Assembly: GCA_016929775.1 (NCBI GenBank)
Contig: JAFGIE010000056.1
Coordinates: 1-46,660, forward strand
Length of the DNA: 46,660 bases
Origin: Anaerolineae bacterium
GTDB taxonomy: Bacteria; Chloroflexota; Anaerolineae; JAFGEY01
Direction of reading: 5' to 3'
This document shows positions 6,612-15,552 of the stretch, one piece after another (positions within the stretch are counted from its first letter, which is position 1; every line of letters begins with the position of its first letter). Position numbers and translations under genes: made by a program. The notes below the pieces were generated by a model that was not told the origin of the DNA, ran no database searches, and saw only the letters and a program-made list of their open reading frames with translations.

Positions 6612-9092
6612 CTAGTCGAGTCCCAGGTCCTCTGCTTCAGCCTCGGGTTCGCCCACCACCGGGAGGGAGAAGGAGAAACGAGAGCCCTTGCCCAGCCTGC
6701 TGTCCGCCCAGATCCGCCCATGCTGCAGTTCCACCAGGCACTTGCTGATGTACAGCCCCAAGCCGTGCCCGTATACAGCACGACCATCGCTCGTGTCCAC
6801 GCGGTAGAACCGACCGAACACCTTGTCCATGTGTTCTGGCGGTATGCCTACCCCTTCGTCGACCACCCGCACGATCAGTTGCCCATCCTCCGGCCCGTCG
6901 ACCTTGACCAGGATGCGCCCTCCGTGCGGCGAGTAGTTGATCGCGTTCGTGAGCAGGTTGTTGACAATGATCTCCACCTTGGCGGCGTCACCGATCACAA
7001 AGGGAACGTCGTCTGGGAGATCCAGGATCAGCCTGTGCCGCTGCGTCCGCGCTTGTGCGATCCGAGCCAATCGCTTGAGGATCGGCGCCAGCGTGACCGG
7101 CTCGTGGCTCACGCGCACCTGCCCAGCCTCGATCCGCGACACGCTGAGAATGTCCTCGATCAGCGCTGTCAGCCTGCTCTCATTTACGCGCGCGATGTCG
7201 AGCGCTTTCTGTACGTCATCCTGCCCTGAGGTCAGCCTGATCAGCAGGTCGATCGCTGCGCTGAGATTCGCCAGGGGAGAACGCACCTCGTGCGAGACCA
7301 TGGAGACGAAATCCGACTTGAGTCGGTCCAGCTCGCGCTCCGAGGATACATCGCGAAAGGCCACGATCGCACCTTCCAGCTCTCCTTCCTGCGAGTAGAG
7401 CGGCGCGATGCTGCTCGACACAAAGATCTCGCTACCGCCGCGCCCATAGATAGGAGGAGCACGCGTTGTGGACGACACCGTGCGCCCTTTCTCGATCGCT
7501 TCCACGATCAGACCGCAGTGATAGCGTTTCGCGTCTCCGGGCCCATCAAAGACACGCTCGCAGCTCTCGCCGAGCACATCCTCCTCAGACCACCCCGTGA
7601 TCTGTTCAGCGGCTGGGTTGAACGCCGTGATCGTGAGCTCCTGGTCAACAGTACAGACGCCGTCGGCGATCTGCTGCAAGACGAGCTCATTCTTGCGCTG
7701 CTCGTCCAGCACCGCCTCGAACAGCTGCGCATTCTCGATCGCCACCGCAGCCCGATCGGCGATCGCGAGCAGCATCTGCTCCTCGTCCGCGCCAAAGGCC
7801 CCCGCTCGGGTGCTTTCTACGTCGATCACGCCGAGCACCTGGTCGCCTCGCCGGATCGGTACCGCAAGCTGAGAGCGCGTCTGCGGCACGGTGTACGTGT
7901 TCTCACGTGCAGCGTGTGTGTCGTTGACGCAGACGGGCGCACGCGAAGCGACCGCCCGTCCGATCGCTCCCGCATCCCAACGCGCATGCCACGTCCCACT
8001 GTCGACGGCTGGGGCGAGGTAACCGCTCGGGGTCCACGTCGCGTGACTGCGAACGCGCAGCCCAAACAGCCCTGCCTCGGCTGGCGTGACGCGCATCGCG
8101 TGATAGAGCACAATCCGCACGATGCGCTGCAGCTGCACCACCCCGTTCAGGTCGTGGGCGACTTCCTGGAGAACCGAGATCCCGCGCACGCGCTCGACCA
8201 AAGCCGCGTGGATCTCTTGGTACACGCTCGCGTTCGCGATCACCGTCGCCGCGTGCTCGGCCAGCTCTGCAAGCAGGCCCTCGTCTTCACTGGTGAACGT
8301 CCCCGACCTCGTCCGGTTGTCCACCCCGAGCACGCCGATGATCGCTCCCTGCCTGTGCAGAGGCACGTTGATCAGTGCCTGTACCGAGTGCCCTGCTCTC
8401 ACCTCCAGCAAGGCCTGCGGTTCGATGGCGCCAAGCCGTACCGACTCCCCGCTGCACAACACGCGTCCGGCGACCGTGCCCTGCGTCGGCACCCGCGTCC
8501 CCTCAGCCAGGGAAGGGCCGACGTTGAGCGCAGATCGGATGTAGAGCTCGTCTCGCCCCTCGTCGGGAAGCAGCAGGTACCCCTCTTCTGCGCCCGAGAT
8601 CGCGACAGCAGCCTCGACGATGTGGTCGAGCACGCTCTCCAGGCTCGACCCGTACAGCGTACTCAGGCGCTTGACCTGCCGCTCGAGCTCTTTCTGCCGC
8701 CGCGCCTGGTCCTCTTGCTGCCGCTTCTCCGCGAGCACACGTTCGACAGTCGAGATCATCTCTGCTGGGGTGAACGGCTTGGTCAGATAGTCCTTCACGC
8801 CCAGCCGGAAGGCGGCAACGATGTCTTCATCCGACCCGTAGGCGGTCGTAAAGATCACGGGCACGTCGATCTGCTTGTCGCGCAGCTGGCGAAGCACGTC
8901 GAGCCCTGACATACGTGGAAGCCGAAAGTCGAGGATGATCAGGTCCGGGTGCTCGCACTCTGCCATCTCGAGGCCCTGCGCGCCATCCAGTGCGACCACC
9001 GCCTCGTAGCCCTGCGGCATCAGCAAGTACTCCTGACAGAACCGTGCCACCTCGGGCTTGTCTTCGACGATCAGGATCTTCTCGCCACTCAC
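6612..9092 (-). CDS. Hybrid histidine kinase, REC-GAF-GAF-PAS-HisKA-HATPase
   Basis: 826 residues without membrane segments, so a cytoplasmic sensor. Order of domains: receiver (1-120, phospho-acceptor Asp55, Lys105), coiled linker (121-142), GAF (about 145-290), GAF (about 305-455), PAS (about 465-585), HisKA with His601 in SHEVRSPL, and HATPase_c to about 815, with the N box near NNLLTNAINYS, DEGVGIPPEH and GHGLGLYI. The receiver lies in front of the kinase, so the protein acts both as target of another kinase and as sensor. GAF/PAS ligands are unknown. The start is GTG. It follows the OmpR-type regulator by 23 bases, its likely partner. Confidence 0.9.
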   Translation of the reverse strand: MSGEKILIVEDKPEVARFCQEYLLMPQGYEAVVALDGAQGLEMAECEHPDLIILDFRLPRMSGLDVLRQLRDKQIDVPVIFTTAYGSDEDIVAAFRLGVKDYLTKPFTPAEMISTVERVLAEKRQQEDQARRQKELERQVKRLSTLYGSSLESVLDHIVEAAVAISGAEEGYLLLPDEGRDELYIRSALNVGPSLAEGTRVPTQGTVAGRVLCSGESVRLGAIEPQALLEVRAGHSVQALINVPLHRQGAIIGVLGVDNRTRSGTFTSEDEGLLAELAEHAATVIANASVYQEIHAALVERVRGISVLQEVAHDLNGVVQLQRIVRIVLYHAMRVTPAEAGLFGLRVRSHATWTPSGYLAPAVDSGTWHARWDAGAIGRAVASRAPVCVNDTHAARENTYTVPQTRSQLAVPIRRGDQVLGVIDVESTRAGAFGADEEQMLLAIADRAAVAIENAQLFEAVLDEQRKNELVLQQIADGVCTVDQELTITAFNPAAEQITGWSEEDVLGESCERVFDGPGDAKRYHCGLIVEAIEKGRTVSSTTRAPPIYGRGGSEIFVSSSIAPLYSQEGELEGAIVAFRDVSSERELDRLKSDFVSMVSHEVRSPLANLSAAIDLLIRLTSGQDDVQKALDIARVNESRLTALIEDILSVSRIEAGQVRVSHEPVTLAPILKRLARIAQARTQRHRLILDLPDDVPFVIGDAAKVEIIVNNLLTNAINYSPHGGRILVKVDGPEDGQLIVRVVDEGVGIPPEHMDKVFGRFYRVDTSDGRAVYGHGLGLYISKCLVELQHGRIWADSRLGKGSRFSFSLPVVGEPEAEAEDLGLD

Positions 9093-9115
9093 CGGTGTCG
9101 TTCTGCCTCTCTCGA

Positions 9116-9814
9116 TCAGTCGCTCCCATCGCTCAGGAAAAAGTAGCCCACCTTCCAGCGCGTCCGGATGTAGTGTGGTCGGGAGGGATCTTCCTCGAGC
9201 TTCTGTCTCAGGTAGCGGATGTACACGCTCAGGTACTTGACCTCGTTCTCGTACTCTGGCCCCCAGACGTTGACCAGCAGCTCTCGATGCGGGACGATCC
9301 GACCCCGGCGGCTGACCAGGTACATCAGCAATCGCGACTCAGTGGGAGTCAGCTCGATCGCCGCGCCATCTCGCCTGACGGTCCGCGTGCGCAGGTTGAC
9401 GTACAGTGTGCCATCGTCGTACACGTCGGGCTCAGCGCTGGGCAGTCCGCGCCCATCCCGTCGCATGATCGTGTAGATCCGGGCCTTCAGTTCGTCAAAG
9501 CTGCACGGCTTGGAGATATAGTCATCGGCGCCCAGCGAGAGTCCGCGGACGACATCTCGTCCTCCAGAGCGCGCCGTGAGCATTATGATCGGCGTATCGC
9601 ACACGTGCCGCAGACGTTGGCACGTCGTCCAGCCGTCCATCTCTGCCATCATGATGTCGAGTATGATCGCGTCTGGTCGGGTCTCGTATGCCTTCCTCAG
9701 GCCTTCCCTCCCGCTCTCAGCCGTGGTCACAGCAAAGCCCTCACGTTCGAGGCCCATCTTGAGTAGGGTCAAGAGCCCTACATCGTCGTCGATCACGAGT
9801 ATCTTGTTGGCCAT
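9116..9814 (-). CDS. OmpR/PhoB-family response regulator
   Basis: 232 residues. Receiver domain 1-120 with the acidic pair Asp10/Asp11, phospho-acceptor Asp53 and KP near residue 105, followed by a winged-helix DNA-binding domain (about 130-227) containing LTPTESRLLMYLVSRRG and the recognition-helix region YLSVYIRYLRQKLEEDP. The frame is open upstream to 9898, but the ATG at 9814 begins the conserved ANKILVIDDD strand and has GAAAGGG upstream; a strong promoter ends near 9895, which also rules out the longer start. It is the first gene of an operon with the hybrid kinase. Confidence 0.92.
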   Translation of the reverse strand: MANKILVIDDDVGLLTLLKMGLEREGFAVTTAESGREGLRKAYETRPDAIILDIMMAEMDGWTTCQRLRHVCDTPIIMLTARSGGRDVVRGLSLGADDYISKPCSFDELKARIYTIMRRDGRGLPSAEPDVYDDGTLYVNLRTRTVRRDGAAIELTPTESRLLMYLVSRRGRIVPHRELLVNVWGPEYENEVKYLSVYIRYLRQKLEEDPSRPHYIRTRWKVGYFFLSDGSD

Positions 9815-9894
9815 CGACGCCCTTTCGCCAGATCGCCGGTGGGTGCCGGCGCGATCTTCATCACGTGGGATGGTTATAATCGTGCCCTTCTTAC

Positions 9895-9923
9895 ACAATA
9901 ATACAACAACCTGCGTTTGTCAA
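9895..9923 (-). promoter_or_regulatory. Sigma70 promoter of the regulator-kinase operon
   Basis: TTGACA (9923-9918, perfect), 17-base spacer, TATTGT (9900-9895) on the minus strand, inside an unusually AT-rich patch. The predicted transcript start near 9888 leaves a leader of about 75 bases before the ATG at 9814. The 98 bases from 9924 to the end of the dehydratase gene hold nothing else that I can see. Confidence 0.65.
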
Positions 9924-10021
9924 GCACTGCCCTGCGCACGCGTCCGCGCCTGGCGATACCGGCGTCGATGCGGCGCGCTGGGCGGAGCGAGGGGAGTTGA
10001 CCTTGTCTCCTTTGCCAGTCA

Positions 10022-11098
10022 TTACTCCTCGCCGATGGTGTGGGCACGTACCCAGTCCCAGTCCACGTCGATCCCCAGACCTGGGGTATCCCACGGCTGC
10101 GCGTACCCGTCAACGATCTCGGTCGATGCGTCCCGGATACCCGGCGGCGCGTAGTATCGCTCAGGGACCAGCCGCTCAAAGTAGCGCGTGTTATAGATCG
10201 CGCACGCCGCGTGCAGCGAGGCGATCGATGCGCCGTGGATCGCGCACATCACGCCATACCCCTCGCACACATGAGCTGTCTTGAGCACGCCGGTGAACCC
10301 GCCCTTGTACTGGTCTAGTGGGCCGGTCAGCACAATGTCCGCTGCCCCCATCCTCAGATGAGCCAACGCGTCCCATGGCCCGCCGTGCGTCGCCTCCGCG
10401 ACCGCCAGCGGGATCGCAAGCTCGCCCGCCAGCCTCGCCAGTGCGGTCATGTTAAAGTGGTCCATGGGCTCCTCGTACCAGTAATAGCCTGCCTCCTCGA
10501 GCCGCCGCCCGAACCAGACTGTGTCCTCGAACTGGTTGAACATGCTCGACGCATCGTACATCAACGTGATCTCGTCGCCCACTTGTTCGCGCAGCGCGCG
10601 GCAGAGCGCTGCATCTTGCTCGAGGCGGCCCCACGCGTGCAGCTTGATCGCCCGGTAGCCTTTGTCCAGGCAGACCTGTGCCAGGTCCATGTACTCGTCC
10701 ATCGAATCGAGGGTCACGGTGCTCGCATAGGCAGGAACCCGGTCGCGCATGCCGCCCAGCAGCTTGTAGACGGGTTGCCCAGCAACCTTGCCAAGCAGGT
10801 CCCATAGCGCGCAGTCGACCGACCCGATCGCAAAGCCCAGGCGGGAGGTCCGCAAGTTGCGCCAAAAGCCCTGCCAGATCTGCTCGCGGTCGATCGGGTC
10901 TCTGCCGATCAGCTGGTACTTGATCTCTGCCATGCTCGCGCCGCCGCCATACGGCGCCAACCCCTCGACACCCTCGTCCGTCAGGATTCGAAGCAGTCCT
11001 GCGCGCCCAGTCGAACCGCTAGGCATGATCCCGTCGCGCCAATGATATGGGCCTCGTTCCCATTCGACATAGTGCGCCTTGACCCCCGTGATCTTCAT
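10022..11098 (-). CDS. Enolase-superfamily (mandelate racemase/muconate lactonizing type) enzyme, likely sugar-acid dehydratase
   Basis: 358 residues with the N-terminal capping domain (1-120) and the TIM barrel. Visible catalytic elements are Lys152-Leu-His154 on strand 2, metal ligands Asp182 (MYDASS), Glu209 or Glu210 (YEEP) and Glu235 (AVAEAT), and His288 (AIHGAS) as general acid/base. A K-x-H plus late His arrangement is that of acid-sugar dehydratases in the mandelate racemase subgroup, so dehydration of an aldonate or uronate is likely, but the substrate is not readable. It is transcribed away from the GH92-GH127 pair, consistent with breakdown of a sugar they release. Confidence 0.85.
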   Translation of the reverse strand: MKITGVKAHYVEWERGPYHWRDGIMPSGSTGRAGLLRILTDEGVEGLAPYGGGASMAEIKYQLIGRDPIDREQIWQGFWRNLRTSRLGFAIGSVDCALWDLLGKVAGQPVYKLLGGMRDRVPAYASTVTLDSMDEYMDLAQVCLDKGYRAIKLHAWGRLEQDAALCRALREQVGDEITLMYDASSMFNQFEDTVWFGRRLEEAGYYWYEEPMDHFNMTALARLAGELAIPLAVAEATHGGPWDALAHLRMGAADIVLTGPLDQYKGGFTGVLKTAHVCEGYGVMCAIHGASIASLHAACAIYNTRYFERLVPERYYAPPGIRDASTEIVDGYAQPWDTPGLGIDVDWDWVRAHTIGEE

Positions 11099-11181
11099 GG
11101 GCTACTCCCTCATGTGTCGCCCCTTCGATTCGTGCCCTTGGGCGTTTTGGTGTAGAATGCGTGCGCTGTCGCCTGGCTTCG

Positions 11182-11210
11182 ATTATAGCGTACAAGACCC
11201 CCGTGCACAA
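11182..11210 (-). promoter_or_regulatory. Sigma70 promoter of the enolase-superfamily gene
   Basis: TTGTGC (11210-11205), 17-base spacer, TATAAT (11187-11182, perfect) on the minus strand. The predicted start near 11175 gives a leader of about 77 bases. I saw no equally good pair for the divergent GH92 gene, though TAGAAT near 11153 could be a weak -10. Confidence 0.6.
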
Positions 11211-11270
11211 GCGCCGTCCGCGCGGATCGCGGCGTTCCGAGTGCGCGGGTGCGCATGGAGGAAGACAACC

Positions 11271-13439
11271 GTGAATGACACGCTCGCCTACGTGGACCCC
11301 TTCTTCGGCAATGGCACGATCGATCTTCCTCGGCCCGAAGGCATAGCCGCTACGTGGTTCTACCTCAAGGCGCAGACCGGCAACACCCATCCGGGCGCCT
11401 GCGCGCCGTTTGGCGCGGTGTCTGTGTGCGCCCACTCAGGCGCCTATCCCACCGGCTATGGCCTCAACGGCCCCAACACCCACGGCTCACCGGCCCGCCG
11501 CTTCGAGGCGCCCGTGGCCTCTGGATTCGCCCACTTTCACCACAGCGGGACCGGTGCGATCGGCGCCTACTATAACTACTTCCGCGTGACGCCTCTCGCA
11601 GGCGATCTCGAGCAACTGGGGACTCGCTGGACGCTCGTAGACGAGATCGCGCGCCCGGGGTACTATGCTGCCAAGCTGGCAGAGACCGGCATCACAGCTG
11701 AGCTGACCGCGTCGCGCACCGCAGCGCACCATCGCTACACGTTCCCCAACCCAGCCTGCGCACGCCTGGCGCTGGACGTCTCGGCGGGAGGCATCGACTT
11801 TGCCAAAATGCGCACGCTGCCCGCTGCTGCCCAGATCACGCTGCCCGAGGATGGATCGGCCTGTGGCTGGGTCGTACTCGAAGCATTGGTCATCTACTTT
11901 TACGCACAGCTCGACGCGCCGTGTGGGACCGCCCTCTGGGACGGAGGCGAGGTGCTGCCCAACCAGCGTGCGCTCGTGCGCAGGCATATCCACCCGGACG
12001 AGTTCCAGCCCTTTGGTGTGTTGTTCGACTGCTCGGGCAGAGGGCGCGTGGAGCTCCGGATTGGCTTCTCGCTGCGCAGCGTCGAACAGGCGCGCCAGAA
12101 CCTGGAACCGGTCCGCGCGCAGCCCTTCGATCAGCACGTGCAGCAGCTAGCAGGGGAGTGGCGTGACCTCTGCGACCGCATCCAAGTACGAGGCGGCACA
12201 CAGGCGCAACGGACGACGTTCTACTCGTCCCTCTATCACTCCCTGATCAAGCCCGCAGACCTGAGCGGCGAGAGCCCAATCTGGGAGGAGGCGCCCTACT
12301 ATGTGGACTTGGCCACTCTGTGGGACCAGTACAAGACCCAGTTGCCCTTGATCTCGACTTTTTACCCCGAGCGAGCATCGGGGATCCTCAATACGCTGAT
12401 CTCGCTTGCCGAGCACAACGGCAGCTTCCCAAACGGCTTCCTACTCACTGGCACGCCATCTCAGATCGAGGGGCAGGCCCGCTCGCTGGCGCACTATGCC
12501 ATCGTCGATGGATTCTACCGCCGGATCCCGGGGATCAGTTGGCGGCGTGCCCTGCGGGCTATGATCGGCGACCTGCAGCACCCACGCAATCGAGGCTTTG
12601 TCCGCGACGGCGAGATTCGTCCCGTGACCCATATTCTAGACCTCGCTGGCGCAGCGTTCTGCACCGCCCAGCTCGCGCGCGGACTGGGCGAGCGGATCCG
12701 GCATGGCGAGATGATGGAGCTCTCTACCCGTTGGCGCAGCGCGTACGATCCGGCAACCGGCAGGTTGATCGAGGCGCAGTACTATGAGGGCGGACTCTGG
12801 AACTACTCCTTCCGCCTGCTACACGATATGGCGAGCCGCATCGCGCTCTACCCAGACGAACGGGCCTTCACCCAGGATCTGGACCGCTTTTTCGGCTACG
12901 GGCAACCCCCCGTCGTGCAGCCCACCGATCCTGCCGACCGGGACTACATGCAGTGGGGTTTCTCCCTCAATCGGTTCGAGGGCCTGAACAACGAACCCGA
13001 CATCGAGGTCCCCTATGCCTACCTCTACGCCGGTCGTCCGGATCGCACCGCCGAAGTCGTACGGGCAGCGCTCAAGTACCAGTTTAGCACGGGTCGCGGG
13101 GGGCTGCCGGGGAACAACGACTCTGGCGGGCTCACGTCATGGTACGTGTGGAGCGCACTCGGCCTCTTCCCGGTCACGGGACAACCCGTGCTGCTGATCG
13201 GCAGTCCCCTCTTTGAGGGAGCCGACCTCCAGGTGGGAGAACGGTCATTTGAGATCCGGACCTCGCATAGCGGCGAGGCTAACATCTATGTCCAGTCAGC
13301 CACGCTGAACGGGGAGCCGCTCGACCGGGCCTACATCTCTGTAGGCGAGCTCTTGCAGGGCGGCACGCTGTCCCTCAAGATGGGGCGCGCCCCGTCGTCT
13401 TGGGCCACGCTATCGCGCCCGCCATCCTATGCGCCATAG
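11271..13439 (+). CDS. GH92 family alpha-mannosidase
   Basis: 722 residues. GTG start with GGAGGAA upstream; the frame runs back to 11079 but the protein begins sensibly at NDTLAYVDPFFGNG. Family signatures run the whole length: GNTHPGACAPFG near 40, LWDQYKTQLPL in the middle, RFEGLNNEPDIEVPYAYLYAG, and GLPGNNDSGG followed by SWYVWSALGLFPV. GH92 enzymes are calcium-dependent exo-alpha-mannosidases. Members usually show GNDD or GNED where this one has GNND (614-617). There is no signal peptide, so it should act in the cytoplasm on imported oligosaccharides, unlike the periplasmic Bacteroides enzymes. A GH127 gene follows by 128 bases on the same strand. Confidence 0.88.
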   Translation: MNDTLAYVDPFFGNGTIDLPRPEGIAATWFYLKAQTGNTHPGACAPFGAVSVCAHSGAYPTGYGLNGPNTHGSPARRFEAPVASGFAHFHHSGTGAIGAYYNYFRVTPLAGDLEQLGTRWTLVDEIARPGYYAAKLAETGITAELTASRTAAHHRYTFPNPACARLALDVSAGGIDFAKMRTLPAAAQITLPEDGSACGWVVLEALVIYFYAQLDAPCGTALWDGGEVLPNQRALVRRHIHPDEFQPFGVLFDCSGRGRVELRIGFSLRSVEQARQNLEPVRAQPFDQHVQQLAGEWRDLCDRIQVRGGTQAQRTTFYSSLYHSLIKPADLSGESPIWEEAPYYVDLATLWDQYKTQLPLISTFYPERASGILNTLISLAEHNGSFPNGFLLTGTPSQIEGQARSLAHYAIVDGFYRRIPGISWRRALRAMIGDLQHPRNRGFVRDGEIRPVTHILDLAGAAFCTAQLARGLGERIRHGEMMELSTRWRSAYDPATGRLIEAQYYEGGLWNYSFRLLHDMASRIALYPDERAFTQDLDRFFGYGQPPVVQPTDPADRDYMQWGFSLNRFEGLNNEPDIEVPYAYLYAGRPDRTAEVVRAALKYQFSTGRGGLPGNNDSGGLTSWYVWSALGLFPVTGQPVLLIGSPLFEGADLQVGERSFEIRTSHSGEANIYVQSATLNGEPLDRAYISVGELLQGGTLSLKMGRAPSSWATLSRPPSYAP

Positions 13440-13567
13440 GCGTACGTGCGCCCGGCAAACGAGCGCTGCCGGCAAGCGCCCCGACTCCGCGTCCGCGCGG
13501 CGCCATGCCTGGCGGATACCTGCCCAGCCAGACCAGTTCCAGCGAAACCCGTACCAGAGAGGATGCC

Positions 13568-15502
13568 ATGGGGACAGACACATTGCACGATCCGACATTC
13601 CGCCCGCTGCCTCTACGCGCCGTGCGTCCTGAGGGATGGCTTCGATCGCAGCTGCGCATCCAGGCCGATGGGATCAGCGGACACCTCGACGAGTTCTGGC
13701 CCGACGTGCGCGACAGCCAGTGGTTCGGCGGCGACGCCGAGGCCTGGGAACGAGCACCCTATTGGTTGGACGGGATCATCCCCCTCGCCTTCCTGCTCGA
13801 TGACCCAGCGCTCCAGACCAAGGTTGCGCGCTATGTGGGCTACATCCTCGAGCACCAGAAGGAGGACGGGTGGCTCGGGCCACGCATCATGATCCCCGCC
13901 TCAGGCAGACCAGTGAACGCACACTATGACCTGTGGGGTCAGATCTTGGCGACCAAGGTCCTCACCCAGTACGCCCAGGCGACGGGCAACCGCGGTGCGC
14001 GCGAGGCGCTGACCAAGAACCTGCGCCTGCTCGACCTGCACATCGACCGCGCCCCCCTCTTCAACTGGGGGCAGTTCCGGTGGTTCGAGGTCTTGCTGGG
14101 CCTCTATTGGCTATACGAAGAGATAGGCGAGCCTTGGCTCCTCGATCTGGCAGTCAAGTTCCACGCACAGGGCTTTGACTGGCCCAGCTTTTTCGCCCGT
14201 TGGCCCCTGACTGCCCCAACGCCCAAGGGACGCTGGAATTACATGGGACACGTCGTCAACAACGCGATGGCTGTCAAGGGCCCTGCCCTCTGGTGGCGGC
14301 TCAGCGGCGAACCCCGCGACCGCGCCGCCGCTGCTGACATGATCGCCAAGCTCGATCGCTTCCACGGCATGGTGACCGGCGTTTTCAGCGGAGACGAGTG
14401 CCTCGCAGGCCTCAGTCCCTCGCGCGGCACCGAGCTGTGTGCCGTCGTCGAGTATGCCTTCTGCCTCGAGATCCTGCTCGCCACGCTCGGGGATCCTGCG
14501 TTCGGCGACCGGCTCGAGAAGGTCATCTTTAACGCGCTGCCCGCCACGTTCTCGCCCGACATGTGGGCCCACCAGTACGACCAGCAGGTCAACCAGATCG
14601 AGTGCAGTGTGCGCCAGGACCGCGACTGGACCACGAACGGGCCCGAGTCCAACATCTACGGCGTGGAACCGAACTATGGGTGCTGCACTGCGAACCTTAG
14701 CCAGGGCTGGCCCAAGTTTGCCGCCCATCTCTGGATGCGCACGGCGCACGATGGCCTCGCAGCCGTCGCATACGCGCCGAGCAGCGTACAGACCGTGATC
14801 CACGGCACGCCCGTCCACGCCCGCCTGCAGACCGACTATCCGTTCGGGGACGCCCTTCACTTCACGATCAGCCCCGAGCGACCCGTGCGGTTCCCGCTCC
14901 TGCTCCGGATCCCGGCTTGGGCCGATCGGGCCTCGCTGCGCGTGGGGAGTGGACCGACGGAGCGCCCGCGAGCAGGCGCCTTCTGGCGCATCGACCGCCT
15001 CTGGGAGGATGTCACGGAGGTCGTCCTAGAGCTCTCCGCCTCTCCCCGCCTCGTGCACCGTCCCGGCGCCGCCGTTGCGATCGAGCGCGGACCCCTCGTC
15101 TATGCCCTCCCGATCGGCGAGGAATGGCGTCGCATTCATGCCGACGCGCCCTACCGGGAGCTGCCCCACGCGGACTGGGAGGTGTACCCGACCACGCCAT
15201 GGAACTATGCGTTAGACATCGACGAACAGACCTTGGAGCAGGACGTGGTCTTTGCGGACCATCCGGTGGGATCGCGCCCCTTCTCGCCTGAGGGCGCGCC
15301 CCGTTCTGCGGTCGTCCGCGGGCGGCGGCTTCCTGCGTGGGAGGCAGTCCGCGGCTCGGCGGCAGACCCGCCTCCGAGCCCCGTCGCGTCCGAGGAGCCA
15401 CTCGAAGAGCTGACCCTGGTCCCGTACGGCTGCACCAACCTGCGGATTGCCGAGTTTCCCGTACTCAGGCGGTCAGGCGCACCGGCAACCCCCTCGCCCT
15501 GA
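13568..15502 (+). CDS. GH127-type (DUF1680) beta-L-arabinofuranosidase-like glycosidase
   Basis: 644 residues; ATG at 13568 preceded by AGAGG. The alpha/alpha-barrel contains GTELCAVVEYAF with Glu289 and Cys291, and GCCTAN with Cys372-Cys373. This reproduces the E-x-C plus CC zinc-cysteine site of the Bifidobacterium enzyme HypBA1, in which a zinc-bound cysteine is the nucleophile. The rest is a C-terminal beta-sandwich. No signal peptide is present. The related families GH146 and other DUF1680 groups share this fold, so arabinose specificity is likely but not certain. Probably co-transcribed with GH92; a short 50-base gap separates it from the convergent ssnA. Confidence 0.82.
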   Translation: MGTDTLHDPTFRPLPLRAVRPEGWLRSQLRIQADGISGHLDEFWPDVRDSQWFGGDAEAWERAPYWLDGIIPLAFLLDDPALQTKVARYVGYILEHQKEDGWLGPRIMIPASGRPVNAHYDLWGQILATKVLTQYAQATGNRGAREALTKNLRLLDLHIDRAPLFNWGQFRWFEVLLGLYWLYEEIGEPWLLDLAVKFHAQGFDWPSFFARWPLTAPTPKGRWNYMGHVVNNAMAVKGPALWWRLSGEPRDRAAAADMIAKLDRFHGMVTGVFSGDECLAGLSPSRGTELCAVVEYAFCLEILLATLGDPAFGDRLEKVIFNALPATFSPDMWAHQYDQQVNQIECSVRQDRDWTTNGPESNIYGVEPNYGCCTANLSQGWPKFAAHLWMRTAHDGLAAVAYAPSSVQTVIHGTPVHARLQTDYPFGDALHFTISPERPVRFPLLLRIPAWADRASLRVGSGPTERPRAGAFWRIDRLWEDVTEVVLELSASPRLVHRPGAAVAIERGPLVYALPIGEEWRRIHADAPYRELPHADWEVYPTTPWNYALDIDEQTLEQDVVFADHPVGSRPFSPEGAPRSAVVRGRRLPAWEAVRGSAADPPPSPVASEEPLEELTLVPYGCTNLRIAEFPVLRRSGAPATPSP

Positions 15503-15552
15503 CCACCCAGGTCGTTCACTGCGGACCACGTGCCGCGCGGAGTCTTGCGCCC

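Noticed and set aside
7290..8909. Long plus-strand open frame (539 codons) opposite the hybrid histidine kinase
   Set aside because: It is the high-GC mirror of a clearly conserved kinase; the product is arginine/histidine-rich and shows no family motif.
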